A stretch of DNA of 64,000 nt from positions 16,866,501 through 16,930,500 of the forward strand of contig JAKSXM010000007.1 in assembly GCA_022575985.1 (NCBI GenBank), in the 5' to 3' direction. Below the pieces are notes generated by a model. That model was given only the letters and a program-made list of their open reading frames with translations. It was not told where the DNA came from and ran no database searches. Every line of letters begins with the position of its first letter. Position 1 is the stretch's first letter. A program made the translations under genes and the position numbers. Below are positions 11,599-23,500 of this stretch, one piece after another. The stretch comes from Anagrus nilaparvatae (taxonomy: Eukaryota > Arthropoda > Insecta > Hymenoptera > Mymaridae).

Positions 11599-12405
11599 TT
11601 GTATTTGCTAAAAACCCATGATATTAAGTATACTTAAAAGCAAAAAAATTTATTATCTACATGTTACCATTGCAGAATATAATTTAAAGTTTATCAATAA
11701 AAAGTATTACAGTTTTTTTATTAAAAAAAATAATGTGTACAAAAATAATGTAAATATTTCATAATAAATAAAAATAAAAGAACAAAAATTTAGTTTAAGA
11801 CTCTATATTTATCTATTATTTACGTTTATGCTAAATTTAAAAGAAACAATATTTTATTTTTTTATAATTATAATTAACTAGTAAAAGATTCATTTAAAGC
11901 AACTGCTAATTTTCTTGACAATTTTTAAATTTGTCTTTATTATTTTATATCGTACAAGAAAAATGTGATCAATTTCATTTTTTACATATTTACATATTGC
12001 AGGAAATTAGAATAAATTTGAAAAAAAATCAATAGGTATACCTAAACTATAAAAAATGGATCAATTAATTTCATTTTTTACGTATTCAAATGAATCAAAT
12101 TCGTATAAAATGTTTAATAAAAAACATCACGAAAGTAAAGGTAGTACCCTATTCTGGAGATCAAAAATAGATAGTTTTTTCTTAAATATTTTACATAGTA
12201 AATGATCTCTCGAAATGGCTACTACATTTACTTTCATAATTTTTTTCTTTAAACATTTTAAACGCGATTGAATATCTAAAAAAAGAAATTAATTGATCAC
12301 TTTTTTATTGGTATACCTATATTGATTTTTTTTCAAAGTTATTCTAATTGCCTGCTGTTAGGCGCAAGCTGTTTGAAAAATTTTGATTAATCACTTAAAT
12401 AAATT
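11599..12405. other. Spacer between the plus-strand gene and the BIRC6 remnant
   Basis: AT-rich. It holds the 3' end of the plus-strand gene, with AATAAA signals near 11696 and 11762, and a small foldback at 11998-12354. It marks the boundary between the element's own gene and captured host DNA. No other coding sequence was seen. Confidence 0.55.
11998..12354. repeat. Foldback MITE-like element inside the transposon, about 357 bp
   Basis: The left arm 'GGAAATTAGAATAA' then 'TTTGAAAAAAAATCAATAG' is mirrored at the right end by 'CTATATTGATTTTTTTTCAAAG' (split here as two blocks) and 'TTATTCTAATTGCCTGC'. Both arms include GGTATACC. Pairing extends inward to a 'GATCAATTAATTTC' / 'GAAATTAATTGATC' block. 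No coding potential. It lies exactly between the plus-strand gene and the captured BIRC6 segment. Confidence 0.65.
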
Positions 12406-15400
12406 TTAAAAAACAAACTGAAGAGAAAATTCTAAAAATACTGCGATAGTATCAGGTTTGGTCAAATCCAAAAATTCGACATCTTCATTTGTTACAGATG
12501 AAATTTCTCCAACTTTATCATTATCTGTTAATCTACTTGTTGAAGCTTCTTCAGTAAACTTAGTTTCCACTAAATTTTGCTTAGCTTTCTTAATTGCAGC
12601 GAATTCGGTTATACAAGCAGCTAACAATGTGGGTGACCCAGATTAAATTAATTGGGAAATACCTGGTTAATAAATATTTTTATTTGTGTCAATAATTCTT
12701 GGAAATATAAGGGTTCAATAAAGCAAAAAGAACATAGTATTGCGTCAACTGCTTGTTTAAGAGCTGAATGTGTTTTTAATACTAAATTCCATTGGTATAG
12801 ATCCTTGAATAAATTTCTGATACATTATTTTCATTATTAATTGAAGATTCAGCAACAGAACGAAGCCAACTTAAAACTGCTGCCATTCTTGCTTTAGTAT
12901 TCAAATCTTGCGCAGAACACAACTGTTCTAATAATTCGACAACCATTTGTATGGTTGTAGTTTCTTGGCTTAAAATAGTACCTTGAATAATAGGAACTGT
13001 TCTATCTGTCAATAATATATTGATTAGCCGTAGGCCAAGAGTCAAAGAATGTAATCCTATTTGAAGTAGAACTCTTTCTAAGTTGGGTGTGAAAAGAGAT
13101 GGTGCTCGTAATAAATAATAAACTACAGCAAGCTTCGATTAAACCATCAACAGAAGCTGCTAAATTTAAAACTTGTTCATTTAAGGTATTATCTACTGAG
13201 GCTACAGATAAATATTGATGAAGTAATCTCAACCATCCTAAACTTGTTTTCATAAGTTTCTCTTCGTCAATTGCTTCTAGATTAGATTTGTAATACCCAA
13301 AAGCTGTTGTTCCTAATAATCAAATTTGGCTTAGACTAATATTTGTTGAGTCTCTTGGTTTATACAGTCCTACTAGTACAAATGTTGCAACTTCTGGCTG
13401 AGAAAGAGTTAACTTGATAAATGTAAGCCCAGCTCAGTAGGCATTGGAGGACAAACTGGAGTCAATGATGTATTTGCTTTTCGTGAGACCTCTAAAGCAA
13501 CTGCTGATGGACAAGCTAAAATAATATTTTAAATTTAAACATTAATTTATTATTTTTTTAAATAAACAGGATTGCATCCTTACCAGCGTTTGAAACGAAT
13601 GGAACTTTTGGTTTAGCAGCTTGTTGAGTACAAGAACCTGTTTGTTGTTCAGCAACTTTACTTTCATCAGTTTGAGAAATATTCATATTAATTTCATTAT
13701 CCAGTGCATCTCTTGAAATAACACTTTCCCCAAGTTCCATTTGACTAGAATTTTCATTTTTATTTAGTCGATTCTAAAATAAATAAAAATTAATTTATTT
13801 TTAATCAGCAAATAAATAAAATCAATAACTAAAAATAAATTCATACTAGTGGTGTTTGCACAAGTTTGCTAAAAAGTTTAATTAGGGCAACTATTAAAGT
13901 ATCCCAGGAAGCTGGTTTTCCTTGCTTTGTATTGCTGCCCAATACACTTGCATATAACTCCAAATCCACCCGAAGATTGACAATAATTATCTAATATACC
14001 ACCACATTTTGCTCCAACTCCGATACCTCAAACATGACTGGATACCAATTGTCCAACACATTCCGAAATACTCATAGCAGTACCAAGTTCAATATTAGCA
14101 AAGTTTAAATTGAGTAATAGATTAATTAATTTACATTGTGCATCCAAAGGGCCTCTTCGAGCAACTAAAGCTCCCCCAGGTTGCACTAATTGATAGACGA
14201 CTCCTAACAATAATTCTTTTAATCCATTCCCTAGTGCACTGCCTAATGTAATGATGTCACAGCGCATTTGAAGGCTAACAAGAAAATCTTGCAAAGATTG
14301 ACATAAAGTAGAACCAGCCATTCCAAAATTTTTATTTGTTGTATCAACATTTAATCCATTTCCAGAAAGTAATCTAAGAAGCATTGCACCCATATTTCGT
14401 TCTTTTATTATACAACCTGCCATGCCACCTAATAATCCATCCAATGGCGTATTACAATCTCCATGTACGATTATGATATGCTGATCTTAGATTGATGAAG
14501 ATGTTGAGGATACCTTCGTTGACGCTGAGCTTGCATCATTTCACTCCAACAAGGTAAAACTGTTGCACTATAAGCTGGAGAGTGTCTGTCAAATCTTGTT
14601 AAATCATAAAGTAATTTCAAATCAGCGTAAGTTAAATTTGATTTGTGGGCTAATAATTGATCTCTGTAAAAATAAGTTGGTTCATAAGGAAAAACTCAAA
14701 TTAAAATTATAATTTTATGAAATAAATATAATTTACTGATTCTTTGATGACAAATTAAAGGTACTTGGGCCAGATAATTCAGACTCATCACAACTAATTT
14801 CTGTAATCATGTTCAAATCATCGGTATCTTTTTCTTCCACAGAATCATCATCAATTACTAATTTTGAAGAAATAAAGAGCTCCATCACTAGTATTCGCAC
14901 ATAATCTTTTTAATCCTATATCTTAAACTTACTAGAACAATAAGCAGCAGATATAAATTTATGACCATCAAGTTTAGCTTCTTTAATAAATGTTAATGTA
15001 CTAAGATCTAGAAGTCTCACAGCTTCGTCTTTACAAACTGTCCATGAGATCGTGTGTTTAAATTTTCTAATGTACATGAATGCTGAAAATTATTCAATTT
15101 ATTTTTTTCTGGATTTGGTAAAATAACACATTCTATCAGCAAATTATCAGGTGATACTTCTTGTTTTAAAATTTGTTCGTTTATAAGTTTAACAACTTTA
15201 TTTGATACATCAAATGCATGAATGAGTAAAATTGAATTTATATTTTCTGGATCATTTTGAAGTTCTCCATTAATTGTAGGTTCTTCATTATGATTCCGGT
15301 ACATATAACTTTTGGGTAATGCTAAAAAAAAAAAAAATTTTGAAAAATAATAATTTTACTGAGAAAATAATTTAAAATCTTACTTTCATCATCAATATCC

Positions 15401-16782
15401 ATTTGATTAGTATTAGCAATAGTTTCAGAAAAAATATTATTTTGAGGACATAAAGTAACAAATAAATGCTTTTCATCTTTTGTTGGTATTATATTATTAA
15501 TTCTTAAACTATCAGGAGCTTCTATTGTTTGAATTGTTTGAACAATAACCGGTTCAGTTTTAACAGTTTTAATTGTATCTAACTGTGTCATTTTAGATGA
15601 AGATGCATATAGTTCAGAATTATAGGAACTTATTGGATTAGAATTTGCATCAAAAGAGCTTGTTGAAGAATCAACGGGTAATCCATACATAATTCCATTT
15701 GCTGTTGGTGTCGCTAGGACAGTATGTGGAGAAAAGTAAATGCTATCAAAATAAGCATAACCGACCATTTCAGAATCAACATCTTCATTAATTTCTTCGA
15801 AAATAAAAATTTTCCCATTCAAATTTTCTGATAAATACTCTCTTGACAATCACCGGTATTAGAGCTGGTACTAGTATTGTCACCAGATGTATACAGCTTT
15901 TTTTGTTTTTAAATCTTTAGAACTATCTTTCTTTTTTCCTTGTGAACTAGGAAATTTGTAATGAAAATCACGTAAAACTAAGTAACGTGACGTAACTGAG
16001 CTGTAAGAATCATCAGCAACTTTCATTATATCTAAGTTATTATTACTTTCTGCACTATGAACACCATTCATGACACTAAATAAGACGACAACGATATGAT
16101 GAAGCCCATACATTTTCTAATGTTCTCAATGGCACATTACTATTATTACTAGCACTCACTGATATACTGCACACTAAATATGGCTTTATTTACTGATTAT
16201 TAACCTGACTTACTCTTGTTTTATTTAAACTTTTAGTCTTTTTCAAGTTTTGGTCCATCTGCCATTGACAATGCAGTTAGCTGTAATTTATAAGAACAGA
16301 TGATTTATTAAAAGTGTCATCAATACTGTCAGTTTCAGATACAAAATTTGACATATAAGAGGCAGGTTTGACAATTATAAATGTAAATGAGCCTGAGCTA
16401 TCGATGGCAATTTTGGAGTCACAAAACTTAATATAAAAGGACACTTTTTTTTTTAATTGAATTATTAATGCTAACCAAAAATTAATAAAACCAGCATTTG
16501 AATCTATTGCTAAGAGTCCAACGAAATTTGTTGTACCAATAACATCATCTGAATCACCTACATCTTTAGCAGGTGCAGTTGCAAAAATTACAGAAAGAGG
16601 TACATTTTGCTACCCTTTAATAAATGGACAAGCAGGAGAATGTCTTTCATGTTCGGGCCATGGTTCATATGTAGGTTCCCAACATACTAAACCTTTACTA
16701 CATGTGAAACACATAGCTCGATCTTGACCTGTAGGATTAGAATGATGATAAAATCCTGCCTATGCCATTTGATCTAGCAGCG
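12406..16782 (-). pseudogene. BIRC6: Captured BIRC6 (BRUCE/Apollon) segment with BIR domain, decayed
   Basis: BIRC6 is a giant inhibitor-of-apoptosis protein with an N-terminal BIR zinc domain and a C-terminal ubiquitin-conjugating domain. Read on the minus strand, the remnant starts with a BIR domain (16600-16782): 'AGFYHHSNPTGQDRAMCFTC', then 'VCWEPTYEPWPEHERHSPAC', keeping the CxxC...H...C zinc ligands. Downstream come collinear segments such as 'DDSYSSVTSRYLVLRDFHY' (about 15950-16050), 'GGMAGCIIKERNMGAMLLRL' and 'GSALGNGLKELLLG' (14028-14444), and a final one near 12406-12627. Introns are still present, for example 15322-15383 with GTAAGA and a pyrimidine-rich AG end, so genomic DNA was captured. 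Stops at 16760-16762 and 16610-16612 inside and just after the BIR domain, plus several frame changes, show it is not functional as a full protein. The C-terminal UBC domain was not found. Confidence 0.85.
16600..16782 (-). pseudogene. BIRC6: BIR domain portion of the captured BIRC6 fragment
   Basis: Minus-strand reading 'LLDQMA', stop, then a nearly complete BIR zinc-binding fold with both Cys of CxxC, the His, and the last Cys. The stop (TAG at 16760-16762) sits where a Gln codon (CAG) is expected, a single-base change. A second TAG follows the domain at 16610-16612. Domain identity is clear; expression is not supported. Confidence 0.85.
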
Positions 16783-16964
16783 CTAGAAATAAGTAAGTTA
16801 TAGTAATATAACAAGTAGCAAAATGTTTCGATTTAGATATCAAAATGTATATATTACATATAGCTAAATTAACTTAAATTAACTTAAAATTAAATAAAAA
16901 TAATAAATTAAACACTTTATATATAAAAGGTATACCTTTTTATATTTATTTAACTTATGAAAAA

Positions 16965-19900
16965 TTAATTTTTTATGTAAATTAATAAAGAAATGATAGT
17001 ATCTTCTGGTATTTCTTTGACTACTGTAACTGGATTTACAGGATTTACACGATCATTTGGTAAATCGTCTTTTATTAACCACTGACCTTTTGAAAAGCAT
17101 AGTGCTCTAAAATGATTTGGTGAACGTTCTACTATACCGCTAAGCTTGTACTCAAATTGGTTTAAGAATAAAACTTTAGGTATTTTACTTGCACCTTTTA
17201 TTTTAATTTCAGGTGGGATCGGTTTATTTTCTTGTATAGCATTTTTCCTATTATTTTCATTGTCTCTATCTACAATCGCATACATATAATCAAATTCTAT
17301 AAATAGTATGTTTTCAAAGTCGTATTGATAAATAATGGTATTATCTTTTGCTAGGCATTTTTTACATTTTTTTGATAAATTTATAATGTCATCAATGACT
17401 TTTGATAAAGATCCCAAACCTTCTTTAATAAGAATATGTGCCTGACTTGTTTTAAAAAATAATCGATGGCTAACAAAATTATCTTCATTGTTGCATGCAA
17501 GACATATTTTTTTTTCTTTTATAAGTGGCATGTCTCCAATAAAAAATTCTAATAATTCATCCACCGCTATTGTACAATCAAATTCATTATTATTTTTCCT
17601 GTAATCAGGAACCATAGGGTATAAGAGGAGAGCTCTTTTTTGATAAAATTCTTCTACTTGAAACCCGTTATCAACATAATGAAAAATTGCATTAAAATAT
17701 CTATTTGCTTTGTATAAATCAGTATTTAGTGATGGTTTATTATATTTATAAGTCAGTGCAAGGGCTTCGGTGCAAGAATCAAAACAGCAAGTGGATTTGA
17801 TGTATATAAATTGTTCAAAAACCAAAAAAGGTTTTCTTATTCTTAAACCGTTGATGAGTAATTTCATATCTTCAACATCAACTTTAGATAGAAATAGGTC
17901 ATTTTGCAGCAATACATTATTTGATGAATCATTACTTTTTTTTAAAGTTTTTGATTCTTTTAATGAAACAACTTTTTGATTTTTTTGTGAAATTTTTTTA
18001 TCTAATTGCTTATCGATTTTAATATCTTTTGTTTTTTCTAACTTTAAATTGGATCGTCCTAACTTCACATCACCTTTTATACATGCTATATGTTTTAAAA
18101 TGAATTCATTAACTGCTACAGATGTTGAGAAATCATAGTCTGATCTCATTAGTTTAAAATAAACTTCAGATGGACTTGAAGTAGCTACTCCTTCTATTAG
18201 AACATTGGTCCAAGCACAGAATTGTGAAAATAATGTAATTAAGAACTTATGTAAATCTGTACATTTGAGCCCGTTGTTATTGGGATAATCTTGATCACTA
18301 TTGACTGAACAATATTTTGTGCTATTTGCATATATATCAAGTATGTACTTTGTAACTAAGGTTGAATTATTTTCTATTTCTAGGCTTTCTGAATTCATGC
18401 TATTGTTAATATGATCAATAAAGTCCGCATTATAAACACAATCTTCCGTTTCATCTGATGCATATTCAAAGGTTTCAATTTTGTTCAAAAGCCATTCTCT
18501 TCTTGAAAATGCGTCAGTTCCTTCTTCCATAAATTCGCTATTACTAACCACAAATAAGTTAGTCAAGAATTCTTCAAGTAATGGCAAGTTATTGATTTCT
18601 AACGCAAATCCAATGCAATGTGTATAAAAATCTTTTGCTGGCCAATCACATTTATCAAAACACTTCCAGTGTCGGACGTTTTTAACTAAATGATTGCGGT
18701 CTCGACGTATAATAACATCTGGTTTTTCTTCACTTTGATTCCTAATGAAATCGAAGCATTTGTCTAAATATTCTGTATAATATACATCATATAAGGATAA
18801 ACTTATAGCATTCAAAAAAGCTAATGAGCCATCTACTACCATTTCTTTTGGCCGAGGGCTATTTTCAAACCACCTAGATAGCCAATCACATATAACAACT
18901 GTATCATGGATTTCAGTTAGCATTTGGCCAACTGGATATATTTTTTTTCCAATATGTATAACGATTTGATATAAGAATATGTTTGATGTTATTCTGCCAT
19001 TGTTTGTTTTAAAACACCTGACAAATTTCCCAGAGGCATCTAGAGTAATGGTTCCATTCACTTCTAATGATTCTTTGTATAACTTCAACTGCTCGTCTGT
19101 CCAATACATCAAAATAAATGGATCACTGGATAAATATCTAATACAGTTAATTTCGTTATCATCTTTGATTAAACATAAAGATTCCAAAACTGATCCAGGA
19201 TATTTTTCAAGATTATATTCATCTTTTTTAGATTCCTGTCTGGCTTTATTATATACGAATGTTGTTTGTAAAATAGGTGGAATCGGATCAGAATCGTTCA
19301 TTAATTCATCTGCTTTATGTTTTTTAAAAATAGCAGCTTTAACATTTTTTAGTTCTTTTTTGTCTGCCACTCGACTTTCCCCTTTTAATTTTCGTTTTTT
19401 TACATGAGGTTGTTTTCTGGTGTCATAAGTAGTAAATTTAATAACAACATCTCTATCAGCTGCAGGTTTTTCATCACAAGTTCCAATAAAAGTACACGGG
19501 CAATTCATTTTTTTATCCGAACAAAAACCAGTTATTCTAAGGTATGGAGAGTTTTTTTTTTTTAAAAAACGATGTCGTCGAAAACTTAAGCAACATGGTA
19601 ATTTCATTGATTCCCAAATTTTTTTGGCTAATATGTCTGTCCATCCTTCCTTGAGCTTAGGATATATAACTCCATCTTTACAAGGTTTTTCTCCACCTGG
19701 TTCAATTTTTTTCCATTCTTCCGCACTCAAAACTAATACAAATTCCAATGGTGGGAAATGTTCAGGTACTGCTTCTGAGTCACTAGGAACATAATCGCTG
19801 TCCTTACTATCTTCAATAATTTGTTTGGAAGCTGCAGGCTTATTGTTTTCTCTGAAATAAATATAAAAAAAGTTTTTACATAAATGAGAGATTCTTCATA

Positions 19901-19983
19901 AAAGTTAGCCTGAGGATTGGCTGAAGTGATTTTATTAAATTAATGTAATTTAACAAAAGGTTTACTTACTTATTAAATGTCAT
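16965..19983 (-). CDS. Mutator-like DDE transposase with USP-like C-terminal domain, about 966 aa, two exons
   Basis: Proposed model: exon 1 at 19983-19970 (ATG ACA TTT AAT AA), an intron at 19969-19852 with GTAAGT and TTATTTCAG borders, exon 2 at 19851-16965. Exon lengths sum to 967 codons, in frame. Without exon 1 the frame opens at a TTG, so a short 5' exon is likely. Features in 966-residue numbering: an acidic N-terminus; a Cys-rich DNA-binding-like module (about 50-135, with 'FCSDKKMNCPCTF'); the MULE-type DDE region (about 245-600) with 'ITLDAS' D276, 'VVDGSLAFLNAI' D345, an 'NHLVKNV' H motif, and E567 in 'PSEVYFKLM' as third acid (E558 is an alternative). The basic linker is followed by a USP-like domain: 'CCFDSCTEAL' with C694, CxxC pairs 788/791 and 834/837, and 'NHFRALCF' with H918 then W and D933. 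The start lies about 210 bp from the right TIR, consistent with a TIR promoter. Protease activity is untested. Confidence 0.82.
19852..19969 (-). other. Intron of the transposase gene
   Basis: 118 bp, minus strand. The 5' border AA|GTAAGT and 3' border TTATTTCAG|A are close to consensus. Removal joins a split AA|A codon and gives an open frame from a true ATG. Confidence 0.7.
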
Positions 19984-20191
19984 TTCTATATTAAATGATT
20001 AAGATCGATCTAAACTTTATATGCTAGCCGTTTTAAAAATCTGGTAATTCAATCAATAATTTAATGTTCAAATATATGTGTATAACTGGAATCAAACACA
20101 ATAATTATTTAATTTGATCAGACTCACTCAATAAACCTTATAAAAAAATTATTAGCAACCAATTTAGGCATATACTTTTTGTACAAAATTA

Positions 20192-20565
20192 TGAGGCCAC
20201 GGTAATGAGAGTTTTTTTCAGGAATAACTAGATGCGCGCGCAACAGAAGTCTTTAAAATTGCAGCAAAATAATTTTTTAATTTTTTATTATAATTAATTA
20301 TTTTTTTAATAAAATTGTATCGGGGGCTGAAAGTACAAACGAAGTACAAACGATTGGTGCCACTTTCGTTAAAAACAGTTAAAAGGAAGCTGGGCAATTT
20401 TAATTTAAAGTTTTCGGGGGCTACTTTTAGCCCCCGAAGGTATTTTTGGATTAATTAATTAACGAAAGGGAGTACAAACCTTTTGACCCTACCAAATTAA
20501 AGGTCTTATCGAGTACTTTCATCTGATATAAAAATTATATAAACGGGGGCCCAGTTCTTTGAGCT
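20192..20565 (-). repeat. Right terminal inverted repeat of the Mutator-like element
   Basis: Reverse complement of 4433-4818 with a few indels and substitutions. It ends CCCAGTTCTTTGAGCT and carries the same GC-rich hairpin (about 20418-20443), the second AGCCCCCGA motif and the GCGCGCGC block. High identity between the two ends suggests a fairly recent insertion or ongoing homogenisation. Confidence 0.9.
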
Positions 20566-20574
20566 TAATATAAA
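20566..20574. repeat. Target-site duplication, right
   Basis: TAATATAAA directly follows the right terminal inverted repeat and is identical to 4424-4432. Confidence 0.9.
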
Positions 20575-23500
20575 TACCTAGTTTAACAAACTTTTCTCTT
20601 GTAATAAAATATTTAATAAAAATTTAATAAAAAAAAAATTTATAATAATAAAAATATTAAAAAATTTTTTATAAAATAACTTTTAAAAATATTTACTACA
20701 AAATATTTAAATTAGCTAGATATATTTTTCAAAGAATATTTCATTCGCTCTGGAATTTAAAAAAAGGTCAATAAAGAAACTTACAAAGCAAAAGATTAAT
20801 AAACTCGTATCTAACAAAAAGAAAATATTTGAACCCAAATATTGAATAATATTTACAAGGATATTTTTGTAAAAAACACGATTTTATTGGCTATTTTTTG
20901 CTGCCACGTCGCAGTTTCAAGATATTTTAACCTTAAAGTTCAAAATTTTACATTTTTTCATATTTTTAGAATAATATTTGCTTTTCTGATCAAATTTATG
21001 TCCTGCAAAGAATTTTTTATGCTGAATACGGTAACGTTAACCTTTTTTGGCTTTCTTACTAGAAGAACTCAGCTATTCTTTTAAAAATATAAGACTATAA
21101 AGATACCCAAAAGAATATATTACGAAACATGGCCAGAAAGTAAATGAATGGCCCTAATTGCACGTTTACTGCGATTTGGGGCAGGCTTAATTTTATGACA
21201 AAGAGTCGTACATGATTTTATTTTGTTTTTATCGGCCATTCAACGTTATGTCTAAAAATAGTTTACAGAATCATCAGAACAAAAAATTCTTTGAAGGATA
21301 TAAATTTTTCGATATAAAATTTTGTCAAAACATAACAAAAAATGTCAGTTTTTGCAGTTTTAAGTTATAATATCTAGAAACTATGATGTGATAGCAAAAA
21401 AATGACCAACGCCATCTTATTTAGCAGTAAAAAATCCTCCCAATAAATTCTGCTTGATTGCTGGGTCCATATTTTATTTGATTTGTGTAATTTACAAAAA
21501 ATTTTTTTTCAATGTATTTATAAAAAAACAGTATAGACACCTTAAATTTTTGATTAAAAAATATAAATTTGAAAATTTAAATTTATAAAAAGTGATAAAA
21601 TTCTGTACATAGCACCCAAGCTTACCAATAAACAAATATATTTTACTTTCAAACATTATCTTATCTAGATTATTTGAATTTTCTAAAAGTTAAAAAAAAA
21701 AAGAAAATTTATAAAAGCTTACACACATATCTTACGTAATCAGAAAATCTAGAGCACATATATTATTATTCGAATATATTCAATATATATATATATATAA
21801 CATTGAAAATCTATCGATAACAACATTGAAGAAATAGCTGACGCATAGTTTGATCTTTGCCAATATGTACGTTTCTCCTGAAATACCAAAGATTATCTAA
21901 TACACGTTTTAACAAATAAAATATCAACTTTCTTCATTATTATCACATTTCACAAATTTTATTTCGTATATATAAACAATGCACTGACGAAATTTTTTAT
22001 TTACAGGAAGTAAAAAATTTTTTTGAGTTCAATGATAATTTTTATTTTTATTCATAAAGTAAAGTAAAAAAAATTTTTTTTATTATTATTACAGTTCACT
22101 AAAGTGTTAAACCATCCATAAAGAATTTATATGATCAGTTAGAGTCTGTGCTTGTTCATAATGCATAAAAGGGATGATTATATAAAATACCAATACATAT
22201 TAAATGCAGTATGTGACATATGTTGATATACATAAATAATTTTATTATTATATAACGTATTTTACAGTTCAATAAATAAATTTATAAAATCAATAAATAT
22301 GAAATAATACAAATTTTTTTTAATCTATCATACTCTGTGTATTCGTTATTAACTATTTTTCTCTTATTTTCATGCTTAAATGAATAAATAGCTAATTTTT
22401 ATTTTTTAAATTTAATTTAAATCCAATTTTTTTTTTAAGTTTAGTCTTGGAAATTGAGGGTGACTTGTAATTATGAAAAATTCTGATGCTTACGAACTAA
22501 GTAAGTTTCTATTAGATTATTGTGGTAATTGGTTTTGAATTAAATTTAGCAGAAACGATTTTTTTTTGTACTTGAAAAATTCAGTTTTTTCCCCTATAAG
22601 AATTTTATACTGATAGCCCTCTGGCCTTGGATTAAGAGTCTTAATATGTATCGAAAATTTTCGCAGTCTATTCAATTTTGACTAAATAATAACTTTAAAT
22701 GGTATCTTTTTTCATGTAAATTTTAGCGTTTTAAAAAAAATTAAGAAAGCACAAAATTATTAACAAATTTGAAAATAAAATATAAAATTGTATTCAAATT
22801 TATTATTTGGCAACTTCATAAATTGTTAATTAATTAAAAATTAAAACCCAAATAAAACGTAAGTATGGAACTTACTAGCTCTGCAACTCTGGTTCGAGTT
22901 TGGGTTCCGAATCTCGCCGAAATACGCCAATTATCATTTAATTAGCTAAATTTAGTTAACTTAAAACTTTTTTATTTAACTCGGCTTCGCTTCGAATGGT
23001 AATTTATGGGCCATTCTTTACTTTTCTTTATACTTTACTTTTCTGGACACGGGCTCGTAATATACTATTTTTTATCTTATCAGTGGCCAGAAAGCACAAA
23101 CTTTTTGGTTTCATTGATACTGAATAAGAAGTATTTTCTCGCCTTTGATGAAAAAAAATAGTACACAACTCTTGACAATAAAAATAGAATGCCCAAATCA
23201 CAGTTTTAACAGCATCGGTTTCGTGCAATTCAGGCCTTTCTTTATTTTCCTGGCCCTGAGTCGTAATAAGCATAAAATTTTACATTAACTTTTCCACACG
23301 TATTTTACACCATGAAGAGCAAAAAAAGTTTTTCGAATAAAATATTCATCAAGCCAAGCTAGTTTTTACTCTAAAAATCTCATGTATATAATTTTTTTGA
23401 ACTGATATATTTTAAAAAAGAAAAATAAATCTTCAATAATAATAAAGAAAAAAATTTATTTATTACATTTATTTTTCTTCTTTTTTTTACACAAGTACCT

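Larger units (their letters stand above)
4433..20565. mobile_element. 16.1-kb Mutator-like transposon with captured host gene fragments
   Basis: The element is bounded by about 380-bp terminal inverted repeats (4433-4818 and 20192-20565) and by a perfect 9-bp duplication of the target. Inside, left to right: a decayed GCN1 3' end (plus strand), a 1057-codon gene (plus), a small foldback at 11998-12354, a decayed BIRC6 segment (minus) and a transposase gene (minus, two exons). Long inverted repeats, a 9-bp duplication, a MULE-type DDE protein and acquisition of intron-containing host DNA together fit the Mutator superfamily. Pack-MULE behaviour is known mainly from plants. The two long genes are intact by eye, so the copy may be recent or active. 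Confidence 0.88.

Noticed and set aside
12458..12840. Plus-strand frames in the BIRC6 remnant
   Set aside because: Antisense shadows of captured BIRC6 segments on the minus strand.
16600..16782. BIR domain as a functional viral-type IAP gene
   Set aside because: Collinear downstream segments identify it as host BIRC6, and it is broken by two stop codons.
18979..19407. 142-codon plus-strand frame
   Set aside because: Antisense to the transposase exon; no protein-like composition.
4433..20565. Polinton/Maverick or integrated virus as explanation for the 16-kb element
   Set aside because: No DNA polymerase B, integrase, packaging ATPase or capsid-like protein. The 9-bp duplication and MULE-type transposase do not fit; Polintons make 6-bp duplications.
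22870..22930. 'GGTTCGAGTTTGGGTTCCGA' resembling a tRNA T-arm or tRNA-derived SINE
   Set aside because: No acceptor, D-arm or anticodon arm could be paired around it, and no A-box at the right distance.
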